From Enorma sp964624825 (lineage in GTDB: Bacteria; Actinomycetota; Coriobacteriia; Coriobacteriales; Coriobacteriaceae): a stretch of 64,000 nt of DNA. The first letter of the stretch is position 1. Each line of letters starts with the position of its first letter. The position numbers and the translations under genes are program-made. The stretch covers positions 40,038 to 104,037 of the forward strand of contig CAZUYD010000004.1 of assembly GCA_964624825.1 (NCBI GenBank), written 5' to 3'. The notes under the pieces were generated by a model. That model did not search any database, had not been told where the DNA came from, and saw only the letters and a list, made by a program, of their open reading frames with translations. Below are positions 17,497 to 25,552 of this stretch, piece by piece.

Positions 17497-18172
17497 AAGG
17501 GAATCTCCTGTCTGTCCATCGCAATTTTCAGTACGTTGCCATAATGTATGAACGGGCAAACGAAGGCTGAAAAGGGCACTTCCCTACAAAACGGCTTACT
17601 TTGTCGCTTGTTTTCTTTCCAGACACGCAGAAACATATAACTTTTCGGCCTCGTGGCCAAAAAAGCACGATAGGTTGCATAATCTGCCCCGCGTCGCGGG
17701 TCCCGGGCGGGGCGGGGTGCCCATCCGGGACCCCGGGAGCCTCCTGAGACCCCCGGATGCCGCGTTTCCCGACCGACTGGGACGCCATGAAAGCCCGCTT
17801 TCGCCTCCCGGAGGCCTCCACGACCCCCGATTGTTGCAACCTATCGCACCTTTTTGGCCACCGGCGCGGAAATTTGCGCGAACGGAGGCGCCGGCCGCCC
17901 CCGGGAGACGCTTCAAATAGGCGGCCTACGCCCCTTCCGGCCAAACGCCTTGCGCTACAACGGTTCCGAAGCGGCCGCGTCGCGGCACCGGGATGCGGCC
18001 GCCCGCGGGAAAGGGCCTCCGCCTCGCGGGCGGCCGGGAAGGCTCTCCCGCTGTTGCGCCGGAAACGATATTCTCATATGTATTTTTCGCAACCTCGGCA
18101 TCTATACATCAGGCGGAGCCTGCGGATGCAAAAAATGCGAGAGGAGAAATCGGATCTCAAGACGTGAAGCGT
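17497..18172. other. Very GC-rich non-coding stretch containing a long inverted repeat
   Basis: This 676-base interval switches abruptly from the AT-rich GNAT gene to extremely GC-rich sequence (runs such as GGGCGGGGCGGGG). Open frames exist on both strands but have low-complexity Arg/Pro/Gly composition and no ribosome-binding sites, so I treat them as artefacts. The only ordered structure is the inverted repeat at 17653-17861. Confidence 0.55.
17653..17861. repeat. Inverted-repeat-bounded element of about 209 bp
   Basis: Positions 17653-17684 and the reverse complement of 17829-17861 match over about 32 bases, sharing GTGGCCAAAAA and CGATAGGTTGCA with a few substitutions. The enclosed ~144 bases are GC-rich and non-coding. 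It could be a small non-autonomous mobile element or a large hairpin RNA; no terminal duplication was recognised. Confidence 0.6.
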
Positions 18173-18439
18173 TTACTCAAGCCGTTCGAAAACCATGGTC
18201 GCCTGAATCCGATCTCCCCCGCCGAGACCCTTGCTTCCGCCGCTTGCAGTCGAGATGGTGTGCAACCGGTATCCCTTCTCTGCCTGCTGGTTGATAACGG
18301 ATTCAAGCTCAGTGAGGTTTCCCGAGCCAGTTCCGAACAGCTTTTCTTTGAGCGTTACCTGCAGTACAACATAATGGTACGAACCTCCAGATGCCGTAGA
18401 GTACGATGACTCCTGCTGAAGCTTATCCATGAAACCCAT
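18173..18439 (-). CDS. DUF4177-family small protein
   Basis: An 88-residue protein matching the DUF4177 pattern: a first strand YHYVVLQVTLKEKLFG, a helix with LESVINQQAEKGYRLHTIS, and a final strand ATMVFERLE. The family is widespread and of unknown function; its 'work-out-the-parameter' fold is short and soluble. AGGCGG lies 7 bases before the ATG. It is isolated between the GC-rich stretch and the TetR gene in the same orientation as TetR, separated by about 265 bases. Confidence 0.75.
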   Translation of the reverse strand: MGFMDKLQQESSYSTASGGSYHYVVLQVTLKEKLFGTGSGNLTELESVINQQAEKGYRLHTISTASGGSKGLGGGDRIQATMVFERLE

Positions 18440-18622
18440 GTAAACACCGCCTATTCCTTAATAATTGCTTCTCTTACCACCGGATGATCATGCAGGCTCC
18501 CACTTCCAACAGATCGCTGCATCTGCCATTGTAGCGACAAACCTATCCCAAACAACGGATAGCTCCATCCAGCGCCACGGCCAGGCCTTCCAGAGGCCGC
18601 GGCATGTGGCGTGCTTTGCGCT

Positions 18623-18722
18623 GGCACCTTGCCCTCGCCTTACAGGATGGGCTCAACCCCTGCAGCGGCATAAAGATGTTAACGATGGGCGTCTTGCCCT
18701 CACTCTACAGGATGGGCTCAAT
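18623..18722. repeat. Paired direct repeat, 35 bp with 30-bp insert, at the TetR 3' end
   Basis: Copies at 18623-18657 and 18688-18722 (period 65) share CTTGCCCTC and TACAGGATGGGCTCAA. The second copy contains the last codons and stop of the TetR gene; the first lies just downstream of the gene. They agree at 29 of 35 positions and all six differences are transitions. The insert of 30 bases is unrelated. Confidence 0.82.
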
Positions 18723-19268
18723 AACCGCCCGGAAGTATCGGTCTAGCTCCTCCGGCGTTTGCTCCATGTTGCCCTTAAGCCACCAAAGGACCATCTCTAC
18801 GAAGCTGCCGGAGATGTGGTTAACAAGGAAGTCCCGCGGGACGTCGGTGTTGCTTCTCCCGCTTTGGTCGACAAATTGGTGTTGGATCAGCTCGCTCAAG
18901 CTGTTTTTGAAATACCGCAGGAACAGCTCGCTACTTTCGCTGGAAAGCAGCTCAAGAACATGGTTTTCATCTTCTTGCAAGTGATGCAGCAGATGGCAGA
19001 GCACCGGCAGCGGCGTATCGCTATCGGAATGTAGACCGTGGGCATGGCTGCGGTCCAATGCGCTGCTGATGATGTGCCCGAAAAGCCCGTCGCACAGAGC
19101 CTTAAGCAAATCGTCTTTTGTTTCAAAGTGGGCGTAGAACGTCGATCGCCCCACGTTTGCGGTGTCTATGATGTCCTGCACCGTGATCTTGCTATAGCGC
19201 TTCTCTGCCAGAAGCTCACTGAATGCGGCAAAGATGGCCGCTCTTGTTTTCTGCTGGCGTCTGTCCAT
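18705..19268 (-). CDS. TetR-family transcriptional regulator
   Basis: A 187-residue repressor-type protein with an N-terminal helix-turn-helix (FSELLAEKRYSKITVQDII, then NVGRSTFYAHFETKDDL) and a variable C-terminal ligand domain (HVLELLSSESSELFLRYF). ATG 19268 is preferred to the upstream ATG at 19313 because GGAAG lies 7 bases before it and the domain starts at once. It is divergent from the heavy-metal ATPase and most likely controls it from the shared intergenic region, which holds an AGACAA/TTGTCT dyad. Its 3' end is partly duplicated just downstream. Confidence 0.87.
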   Translation of the reverse strand: MDRRQQKTRAAIFAAFSELLAEKRYSKITVQDIIDTANVGRSTFYAHFETKDDLLKALCDGLFGHIISSALDRSHAHGLHSDSDTPLPVLCHLLHHLQEDENHVLELLSSESSELFLRYFKNSLSELIQHQFVDQSGRSNTDVPRDFLVNHISGSFVEMVLWWLKGNMEQTPEELDRYFRAVIEPIL

Positions 19269-19367
19269 GGCGGCTTCTTCCGTACATGTATTCAAAAGTG
19301 TCCCATAGTACACACGGGGGCGATATCGTCCGTTGCTTTCGCCCGCGCTGTCTACCTACAATTTAAT

Positions 19368-19399
19368 AGACAAAGTGTTTGTTATTGAATTAATTGTCT
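19368..19399. promoter_or_regulatory. Candidate TetR operator dyad
   Basis: AGACAA at 19368-19373 and its complement TTGTCT at 19394-19399 flank an AT-rich centre in the divergent tetR/ATPase intergenic region. Spacing and position fit an operator that would control both genes; binding is inference. Confidence 0.45.
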
Positions 19400-19464
19400 G
19401 GTAAGGACGAACGAGCGTCAAGAACAAACCTGTTTGGAAGATCGTGCACATTGAAGGCGGAGTC

Positions 19465-21360
19465 ATGCTCAAGAAAATCAACGATTTCCTGGCCGGGCTA
19501 CCTATGACGATTGTAGCCGGCGTGTTCCTGCTGTTTGATTTGATCCCTCATCTGATGGAGGAGTTTGGCGGGACGGAGGCGCACCTTGCGGTCTTCCCGT
19601 TTGACCCCGCATGGGTGACGATTGCGATCAGCGGCATCCCGCTTTTGTACCTGGCCATATGGCGCATCATCCACAACCCCGGCATCAGCAAGATATCGTC
19701 TGCCCTCTTGATCTGCATCGCCATGGTTGCCGCGATCGCAATCGGAGACTTGTTCGCGGCGGGCGAAGTCGTGTTCATCATGGCGATCGGCGCGCTTTTA
19801 GAAGATGCCACCACCAACCGGGCGAAAAAGGGACTGAAAGAACTCATCGACCTTGCGCCGGCAAAGGGACGCAGGCTGGTGAACGGAAGGGAAGAAATGA
19901 TACCGGCGGAAGAGATCGAGCAGGGAGACGTTCTGCGCATTCTGCCCGGTGAGTCTATCCCCGTCGACGGGATCATCATGCGTGGCGAAACCTCGGTCGA
20001 CCAGTCGATCATGACGGGGGAATCCCTGCCGGTGGACAAAGCGGTGGGCGATGAGGTCTTTTGCGGCGCGATTAACCGCTTCGGCTCGATCGACGTCCGA
20101 GCGACGAGCGCAAAAGAGAACAGCTCTCTGCAAAAGCTAATCCGCATGGTCCGGGACGCGGAAGACAAGCAGGCGCCTATGCAGAGAATTGCCGATCGCG
20201 TGGCGAGCTGGCTCGTACCCGTCGCGCTGCTGATTGCGATTTTCTCCTATGCGTTCACCGGAAACATCGTCACCGCGGTAACCGTGCTGGTCGTGTTCTG
20301 CCCCTGCGCCCTCGTGCTGGCAACGCCGACCGCCATCATGGCGGCGATTGGTCAGGCGACGAAGCATGGCGTAATCATCAAGTCCGGCGAAGCCCTTGAG
20401 CTGATGGGAAGGGTGGATACGGTCGCCTTCGACAAGACCGGCACCCTGACCTTCGGTCGCCTGGACGTTAGCGACGTGCTCTCCTTCGATGAGTCGATGG
20501 ACGGAGAGAACCTGCTTGCCCTGGCGGCTTCCGCCGAGACAAGGAGCGAACACCCGCTGGGGAAGGCGATCGTGGCGCATGCAAGGGCGCAGGGAACGCC
20601 GCCGGCAGAGCCGGCCTCCTTCGAGATGGCCGCCGGCAAGGGAATTATTGCAGAGGTAGGTGGCCGCAAGCTGCTTTGCGGCAACGAAAGGTTCCTCGCC
20701 GAGCATGACGTCTCGATCGGCGGCGAGGCGCAATCCGCTTTGGAGCGGCTGCGCGCGCAGGGAAAAGCCTCGGTGCTCGTAGCGGACGGGCACGATTGCA
20801 TCGGAGTCGTCGCGCTGTCCGATGTGCTGCGCCCAGAAGCAAAAGGCGTGGTTTCCCGTCTTTCTGACATGCGTACTGTCAGCGTTCTACTCACCGGCGA
20901 TCATCGAAAGACGGCGGAGTTCTTTGCACGGCAGGTCGGCATATCCGAGACCCGGGCAGAACTGCTGCCGGAGGAGAAGGTGCAGTGCATCGAGAACCTG
21001 CAAGCGGAGGGTCGCAGAGTCTGCATGATCGGAGACGGCGTCAACGACGCACCAGCCTTGAAAACCGCCGACGTGAGCGTGGCCATGGGAAGCATGGGGA
21101 GCGATATTGCCATAGACGCTGCCGATGTTGCCCTCATGAGCGATGATATCTCCAAAATCCCCTATCTGAAACGGCTGTCCGACGCAACGGTTAAGACCAT
21201 CAAAGCAAGCATTGCCCTGTCCATGTGCATCAACTTCGCAGCGATCACGCTGTCGCTCATGGGAGCGCTAACGCCCACCACCGGGGCGCTGGTGCACAAC
21301 GCGGGATCCTGCCTCGTCGTGCTCATCGCCGCGCTGCTCTACGACAGGAAATTCGAATAG
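19465..21360 (+). CDS. Heavy-metal-translocating P1B-type ATPase
   Basis: A 631-residue metal-exporting ATPase. The membrane CPC metal site is at residues 279-281 (VFCPCALVLATPTA), the phosphorylated Asp at 323 (DKTGTLT), the TGES-type actuator loop is MTGESLPVDK, the P1B HP motif is SEHPLGKA, and the hinge is GDGVNDAPAL; the last helix has HNAGSCLVVL. No N-terminal metal-binding domain is present, so the protein is shorter than most CopA or ZntA. Metal type (Zn/Cd/Co or Cu) is not clear from these motifs. GAAGG lies 7 bases before ATG 19465. Likely repressed by the divergent TetR protein. Confidence 0.93.
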   Translation: MLKKINDFLAGLPMTIVAGVFLLFDLIPHLMEEFGGTEAHLAVFPFDPAWVTIAISGIPLLYLAIWRIIHNPGISKISSALLICIAMVAAIAIGDLFAAGEVVFIMAIGALLEDATTNRAKKGLKELIDLAPAKGRRLVNGREEMIPAEEIEQGDVLRILPGESIPVDGIIMRGETSVDQSIMTGESLPVDKAVGDEVFCGAINRFGSIDVRATSAKENSSLQKLIRMVRDAEDKQAPMQRIADRVASWLVPVALLIAIFSYAFTGNIVTAVTVLVVFCPCALVLATPTAIMAAIGQATKHGVIIKSGEALELMGRVDTVAFDKTGTLTFGRLDVSDVLSFDESMDGENLLALAASAETRSEHPLGKAIVAHARAQGTPPAEPASFEMAAGKGIIAEVGGRKLLCGNERFLAEHDVSIGGEAQSALERLRAQGKASVLVADGHDCIGVVALSDVLRPEAKGVVSRLSDMRTVSVLLTGDHRKTAEFFARQVGISETRAELLPEEKVQCIENLQAEGRRVCMIGDGVNDAPALKTADVSVAMGSMGSDIAIDAADVALMSDDISKIPYLKRLSDATVKTIKASIALSMCINFAAITLSLMGALTPTTGALVHNAGSCLVVLIAALLYDRKFE

Positions 21361-21748
21361 CTTGCACGCGCTCCGGAAATCCGACTCCCCCCTACCGCAC
21401 CTTAACCGGGTCATCCCTGCGCGGCGGGATGCGCCTGGGAGGACTACGGTTCGGCAACGTCCTTCCCGGGAATATCCCCGCGCGGCGAGATGCGCCGGTA
21501 CCCGGAATACGGCGACGGCTTGCCCCGATATCTTCAAGCGCCTGTTCAGCCTGCTCAAGAACCTGCGTAAGACCAGACGACAGGTCGAGGCCGACTTCAA
21601 GGGCACGCCGCCGTCTGCGCCGTACGAGATGGCGAACGCCCCGTCACTCAAGCGGATGGGGCGTTCGCGGCGCCGGTGACGGCGATCAGACCGTGAGGAT
21701 AGCGCGCGTTTTGGCACCCTCGAATCCAAGCCCGCCTCCGCGTGTGCT
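21361..21748. other. Intergenic stretch with weak tandem repeat and hairpin
   Basis: No supported gene in these 388 bases. ATCCCTGCGCGGCGGGATGC-like copies at 21413-21435 and 21474-21496 form a direct repeat with a 61-base period (two transitions), looser than the seven 65/66-base pairs. A strong hairpin lies at 21632-21668. Confidence 0.5.
21632..21668. terminator. Stem-loop between convergent ATPase and XRE genes
   Basis: GCGAACGCCCC at 21632-21642 pairs perfectly with GGGGCGTTCGC at 21658-21668 around a 15-base loop. There is no T-run on either side, so it may be a factor-dependent or structural terminator between two convergent genes. Confidence 0.5.
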
Positions 21749-22363
21749 CTACCCGCGCACGAACAAGATGACGAAGGCGGCGAGAAGCCCGAGCACCGCG
21801 CCCATGGCAAGACCGAGAAGGAATCGCCCGAGGAGCCGCGGGAAGGGGCTTGCCGACTGCCGACGCCGCTCGGCGTCCCTGACCACCTCGTCGCCTTTCA
21901 AAAAGGCGGCTATCTCGCGATAGGTCATAAGGTCGTTGTCGGCCTTGACCCGATCAGCCCCCGCCGACGCGGCGATGGCACCGGCGGCGAACACCGCTAC
22001 GAGGCAGCAGGTCGGGGCCACCTGCATGGCGCTCCAGTCCCACGCGAGCAGCTGTACGCCGAGCCAGACGATGGCAGCAAAGAGGAGCACGAAGAAAGCC
22101 AACATGAGGCAGGCAAGGTAATTCAAGGCCTTGGCGCTGCGATTGATATTCTTGGCCATAGCGGTCACGTCCTTTCCAACGATTTCGTCCACGGTCGCGT
22201 CGAACACGTCGGAGAGGAGCAGCAGGCTCCTGAGGTCGGGATAGGTCTTGCCGTTTTCCCACGAGCTGATGGTCTGGCGACTTACATAGACACGCGATGC
22301 GAGGTCGTCCTGCGACATCCCCGCGCGCTCCCGAAGCCCCCGTATGGCCTTCCCTGCCTCCAT
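21749..22363 (-). CDS. XRE-family regulator with C-terminal membrane domain
   Basis: A 204-residue protein: an N-terminal helix-turn-helix of XRE type (AGMSQDDLASRVYVSRQTISSWENG, split here as AGMSQDDLASR and VSRQTISSWENG), followed by two helices at about residues 82-135 and one or two at the C-terminus (LLGRFLLGLAMGAVLGLL). Such membrane-tethered regulators are common next to ABC exporters and peptide-resistance genes in anaerobes. GGGGAG lies about 6-7 bases before the ATG. It is transcribed toward the P-type ATPase and away from the ABC-2 genes by nearly 500 bases; its target is unknown. Confidence 0.8.
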   Translation of the reverse strand: MEAGKAIRGLRERAGMSQDDLASRVYVSRQTISSWENGKTYPDLRSLLLLSDVFDATVDEIVGKDVTAMAKNINRSAKALNYLACLMLAFFVLLFAAIVWLGVQLLAWDWSAMQVAPTCCLVAVFAAGAIAASAGADRVKADNDLMTYREIAAFLKGDEVVRDAERRRQSASPFPRLLGRFLLGLAMGAVLGLLAAFVILFVRG

Positions 22364-22860
22364 GTCCTGCTCCCCACCCGTGTCCGAGCAACCTTCTGCG
22401 CAAATCGTGGCATGCGAGCCGTCCGCGCGCCATCAAAAGAGCCCGACATGGCGCCCCGGCACCTGTCAAAACATCTTTACCATAGCCCTGCCTGCGTCTT
22501 TGCGCCTTCAGCACCGGCAATCTTGGCTCATCGCCAGCCGGCATGACGCGTTGCATCGCAAGCTTATTCTCATAGGCAGCAATGTCAAGCGACGATGCGA
22601 CCGCCCGGCTCGCTTGAAGATGCATTGCTTCCGAGTTGACAGGACTGCGTATTCGGTAGTTTGCCCAAACAATCTCTTGCCGTGCTGTCCCAGGCCTATG
22701 TCTGCCAACTGCATGCAAAGATACCGGAGCGCTGAGAGGATGAGGGTCAATTCGGCGATCGCCGAGGGGATGGGGCAATTCGGCGATCGCCGAGGGGATG
22801 GGGCAATTCGGCGATCGCCGAGTTCCCGGCAAAAGGGTCGAAGGGACGCTTGAAGACGTC
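22364..22860. other. Intergenic stretch with palindromic tandem repeats
   Basis: I see no gene with a ribosome-binding site in these 497 bases. An inverted pair TCAAGCG/CGCTTGA occurs around 22587-22617. The right end holds the tandem repeats at 22748-22822. The left end must hold the promoter of the XRE gene. Confidence 0.5.
22748..22822. repeat. Three tandem 28-bp units, each carrying a 12-bp palindrome
   Basis: CAATTCGGCGATCGCCGAG begins at 22748, 22776 and 22804, an exact 28-base period. Each unit contains the perfect palindrome CGGCGATCGCCG. The array sits just downstream of the ABC-2 permease stop. It resembles an array of binding sites or a replication-slippage product. Confidence 0.85.
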
Positions 22861-23640
22861 TCAGCTCCGGTTTGCGGAGTTCTCGTTCCTCTTCTTGTCT
22901 TTCGGCGGCGCCATGACCTTGTCGTAGGAAGGGCAGGCGGCGATCAGCACGGCTGCCAGCAGCGCCATCAGCACTAGGACGCTCCAACCTACCAAGGGGT
23001 TATAAGCAGCCCCCTCCTGCCCTGCGTAGCCGATAATCCCGAGCCCCGCCGTGATCGGATACCAATCCGTCAGGTTCCGGCCGGCGACGAAAATACCGCA
23101 GAAGCCGTAGAAAAACGCGATTCCCGTTCCCGCGAAGTAACGATCTCTCTTTCTGCCAGACCATACAACCAAAGGCGCAACCGCTATATAGTTGAACAGG
23201 GCAAGCAGCAGAATCTGAAGGAACGAACGGCCGATTCCAGATGCGTCCATCCCCTCGCAGCACAGGACAAACGCGCCGGCAAGCAGCGTACACATGAAAC
23301 TGAACACAGCCAGCAGGACGGTCATCATGCCCGTGACGACCAGCTTCCCGGTTAAGAGACACCTTTGAGAAACCGGGACGGTCACCATGGACTTCAGCGT
23401 GTTGTCTACATATTCACGGTTGATGATATAGCCGCCGATCAATACGACGATAAAAGGAAATCCCAAGCTGAAATTGTTCCAGATAACGTTGTTGGCAAAC
23501 TGCTCGTAGGTCACAACGTCGCTGTCGAACGAGGTTTGGAAGACGGCCAGCGCAGATACGAAAAATATGGCGACGACGCCGGCCCACAGAATGCTGCATC
23601 GCTTTAGTTTGCGAAGCTCTCCTATCACAACGCTCATCAT
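22861..23640 (-). CDS. ABC-2 type exporter permease
   Basis: A 259-residue membrane protein with about six helices, starting SVVIGELRKLKRCSILWAGVV in the manner of lantibiotic-immunity permeases (LanE/LanG, BcrB types). It includes FIVVLIGGYIINREYVDNTLKS, a loop typical of these permeases. I start at ATG 23640 since the preceding permease ends at 23651 and a GGGTGG element lies upstream; the adjacent ATG 23637 is equally possible. It is third in a tight ATPase-permease-permease operon and probably pairs with the second gene to export or exclude a peptide antibiotic. Confidence 0.85.
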   Translation of the reverse strand: MMSVVIGELRKLKRCSILWAGVVAIFFVSALAVFQTSFDSDVVTYEQFANNVIWNNFSLGFPFIVVLIGGYIINREYVDNTLKSMVTVPVSQRCLLTGKLVVTGMMTVLLAVFSFMCTLLAGAFVLCCEGMDASGIGRSFLQILLLALFNYIAVAPLVVWSGRKRDRYFAGTGIAFFYGFCGIFVAGRNLTDWYPITAGLGIIGYAGQEGAAYNPLVGWSVLVLMALLAAVLIAACPSYDKVMAPPKDKKRNENSANRS

Positions 23641-23650
23641 GCCGACCACC

Positions 23651-24418
23651 CTACATCTCACTTCTCTTGTAGAAAAACGTTGACAGAAAGGAAAATACGC
23701 AGGCGTAGATCGCCATGATGCCAATCACGTATAGCAGCGGTTCGGCGTAGGGCAAGATATACGAGAGCGCGTCTTCCACCGGCATGACCCCCAAATACCA
23801 TTTCATGATAAGAGGTATCGGCAGGACGGAGGCAAGGGCGTCCATCGATTCCGGGCTTGTGCTGAACATCATCGTGATCGCGAAGCTGACCACCGCATAG
23901 GCAAACGAGAGGATGATGGAGAAGATGTAGCTCTTGTTACCGATGAGAATCACCATGATCACAGGCAGCGTGCCGACCAGGACGAAAGCCCCCGAGCAGA
24001 TGCTGATCCCCAGACGAAGCAGCACATGGCTCACGTTCCCCATGATCAAACCGCCTGCCAAGGAGGCTCCCAATCCGGCGACCGAATAGATTATGGCCAA
24101 GCCTAAAAGCACGCACAGCTTCGAGAAGAGGATCTGGGCTTTTGAGATGGGAATCACCAGCAGATTTTTCAACGTATCGTTGTCGCGCTCCATCAAGAAC
24201 AGCATCGCGGCGATCACGCCCAGCACGCAAGGCAGAAACAGAAGGTCGCCAAGGAGGAAGACCGCGCGGAAAAGCTGGTCGAAGGTCTGGCTATCCCGCG
24301 CCATCAAAAGAACCAGAACCATAGGAAAGAGAACTGCCGCCCCTATGGTGAGCTGAACGAATTTCTTTCGCTTAAGCTTTTGAAATTCGCAGGAGATAAG
24401 ATCAAGCAATCCCCTCAC
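23651..24418 (-). CDS. ABC-2 type exporter permease
   Basis: A 255-residue permease with six hydrophobic segments, beginning LLDLISCEFQKLKRKKFVQ and containing MERDNDTLKNLLVIPISKAQ, the hallmark of LanE/LanG-like subunits. The GTG start at 24418 overlaps the end of the ATPase gene by 17 bases; a downstream TTG at 24409 is an alternative. With its neighbours it forms an ABC module of the LanFEG or BcrAB kind, giving immunity or resistance to lantibiotics or bacitracin-like compounds. The actual substrate is not known. Confidence 0.85.
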   Translation of the reverse strand: MRGLLDLISCEFQKLKRKKFVQLTIGAAVLFPMVLVLLMARDSQTFDQLFRAVFLLGDLLFLPCVLGVIAAMLFLMERDNDTLKNLLVIPISKAQILFSKLCVLLGLAIIYSVAGLGASLAGGLIMGNVSHVLLRLGISICSGAFVLVGTLPVIMVILIGNKSYIFSIILSFAYAVVSFAITMMFSTSPESMDALASVLPIPLIMKWYLGVMPVEDALSYILPYAEPLLYVIGIMAIYACVFSFLSTFFYKRSEM

Positions 24419-25325
24419 CCCCGGTAACTTTTTTAAAGTAGTCTTCCAAGGTGTCCTCGAATAGATGGGATTCGTAAAGATCGATGCCGGCTTCGATGAA
24501 AGCTCGGTTGATCGGGGCGACGGGCAGATTCACATCGTACAAGGTAAGCTTCCGGTCATCCAAAATCTTGAAGTTGCCGGTGTGGAACCGTTCCTGCAAA
24601 ATCAGTGCAGCGCGGGCAGGGTCGGATAATTCGAAGCGAATATAGCGGCTGTTCCTTCCCTCTAGATCCTCCAAGCTCCCCTCCTCCAGCAAGACCCCAT
24701 GGTCGATGATGCCGATATCGTCCGCCAGCAGGGCGATCTCGGAAAGGATATGGCTGGACACCAAGATGGTTTTTCCCCGCTCGTTGCACAGGCTCCGGAT
24801 GAACCGCCTGACCTCCGCAATTCCAATGGGGTCGAGGCCGTTGATCGGCTCGTCGAGAATCAGCAGCTCCGGGTCGTGCATGATCGCAAGCGCGATGGCA
24901 AGCCGCTGCTTCATGCCGAGGGAATATTGGGCATACAGCTTTTTATCTCGATACGGCAACCCGACGACCTCCAGCGCGTCGGCAACCGCACTTCGCTTCG
25001 GCACCCCCCGAAGCCGCGCGAAGATAGTGAGGTTCTCCGTCCCGGTCAGATTCGGGTAAAACCCGGGAGATTCGATGAGGCTTCCCACCCGAGGAAGGAC
25101 CTTCTTCGCGCTGGTCTGAATGTTTTCCCCGAAGAGAAAGGCCTCGCCATTCGTTGGGACGGTCAGTCCCAACAGCATCTTCATCGTCGTCGTCTTCCCG
25201 GCCCCGTTGCGCCCGAGAAGGCCGTAGACGCGACCCTTCTTCACGTGCATGTTCAGGTTGGCAACACCTTTCCAACCGTCATACTGCTTGGTTAGGTTTT
25301 TTGTCTCAATGATGTATCCGCTCAC
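24402..25325 (-). CDS. ABC transporter ATP-binding protein (LanF/BcrA type)
   Basis: A 307-residue ATPase that powers the two permeases downstream. Walker A is GRNGAGKTTT, the signature is YSLGMKQRLAIALAI, Walker B is LLILDEPINGLD, and the switch His is in VSSHILSEIA. The C-terminal ~90 residues are the extra domain seen in BcrA-like proteins. GTG 25325 is chosen because GGAAGG lies 6 bases upstream; the GTG at 25340 precedes that site. It is separated from the two-component genes by an intergenic region with response-regulator-like direct repeats, so induction by the adjacent regulator is likely. Confidence 0.92.
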   Translation of the reverse strand: MSGYIIETKNLTKQYDGWKGVANLNMHVKKGRVYGLLGRNGAGKTTTMKMLLGLTVPTNGEAFLFGENIQTSAKKVLPRVGSLIESPGFYPNLTGTENLTIFARLRGVPKRSAVADALEVVGLPYRDKKLYAQYSLGMKQRLAIALAIMHDPELLILDEPINGLDPIGIAEVRRFIRSLCNERGKTILVSSHILSEIALLADDIGIIDHGVLLEEGSLEDLEGRNSRYIRFELSDPARAALILQERFHTGNFKILDDRKLTLYDVNLPVAPINRAFIEAGIDLYESHLFEDTLEDYFKKVTGGEGIA

Positions 25326-25370
25326 AAGATCCCTTCCCACGGCTGACTGCTTTCTTTATTAGACTGCGCC

Positions 25371-25414
25371 AACCTAACCCAAACCTAACCCAAACCTAAC
25401 CAGAACCTAAAAGG
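25371..25414 (-). promoter_or_regulatory. Four 11-bp direct repeats, candidate response-regulator binding sites
   Basis: AACCTAACCCA, AACCTAACCCA, AACCTAACCAG and AACCTAAAAGG follow each other with an exact 11-base period (TTAGGTT on the minus strand), about 45-90 bases upstream of the ABC ATPase start. OmpR-family regulators bind direct repeats spaced by one helical turn, and an OmpR-type gene lies just upstream. A TAATAA hexamer nearer the gene could be the -10. Confidence 0.7.
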
Positions 25415-25450
25415 TTCTCGGTGGCTAGGCAAGGTTGCCGACCCCGCGGC

Positions 25451-25552
25451 TATGGTAAGGGGGCGGAAACGGGTGCGAGCGAGGAGTTAGGCAGCTCGCC
25501 AAACGCTTGGCCACATTATGATAAGGGGGCGGAAACGGATGCGAGCGAAGAG
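25451..25552. repeat. Paired direct repeat, 36 bp with 30-bp insert, at the histidine kinase 3' end
   Basis: Copies at 25451-25486 and 25517-25552 (period 66) share TAAGGGGGCGGAAACGG and TGCGAGCGA. The second copy is the last coding segment of the histidine kinase gene; the first lies just outside it. They agree at 33 of 36 positions, all three differences being G/A transitions, with sharp borders on both sides. The 30-base insert is unrelated. Confidence 0.88.

Noticed and set aside
17528..18170. Several small frames in the GC-rich stretch
   Set aside because: Arg/Pro/Gly-rich, mutually overlapping on both strands, no start sites; treated as non-coding.
21413..21496. An eighth member of the paired-repeat set
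   Set aside because: The period is 61 bases and the matching part only about 23 bases, so it does not fit the 35-36/30 geometry; kept as a simple weak repeat.
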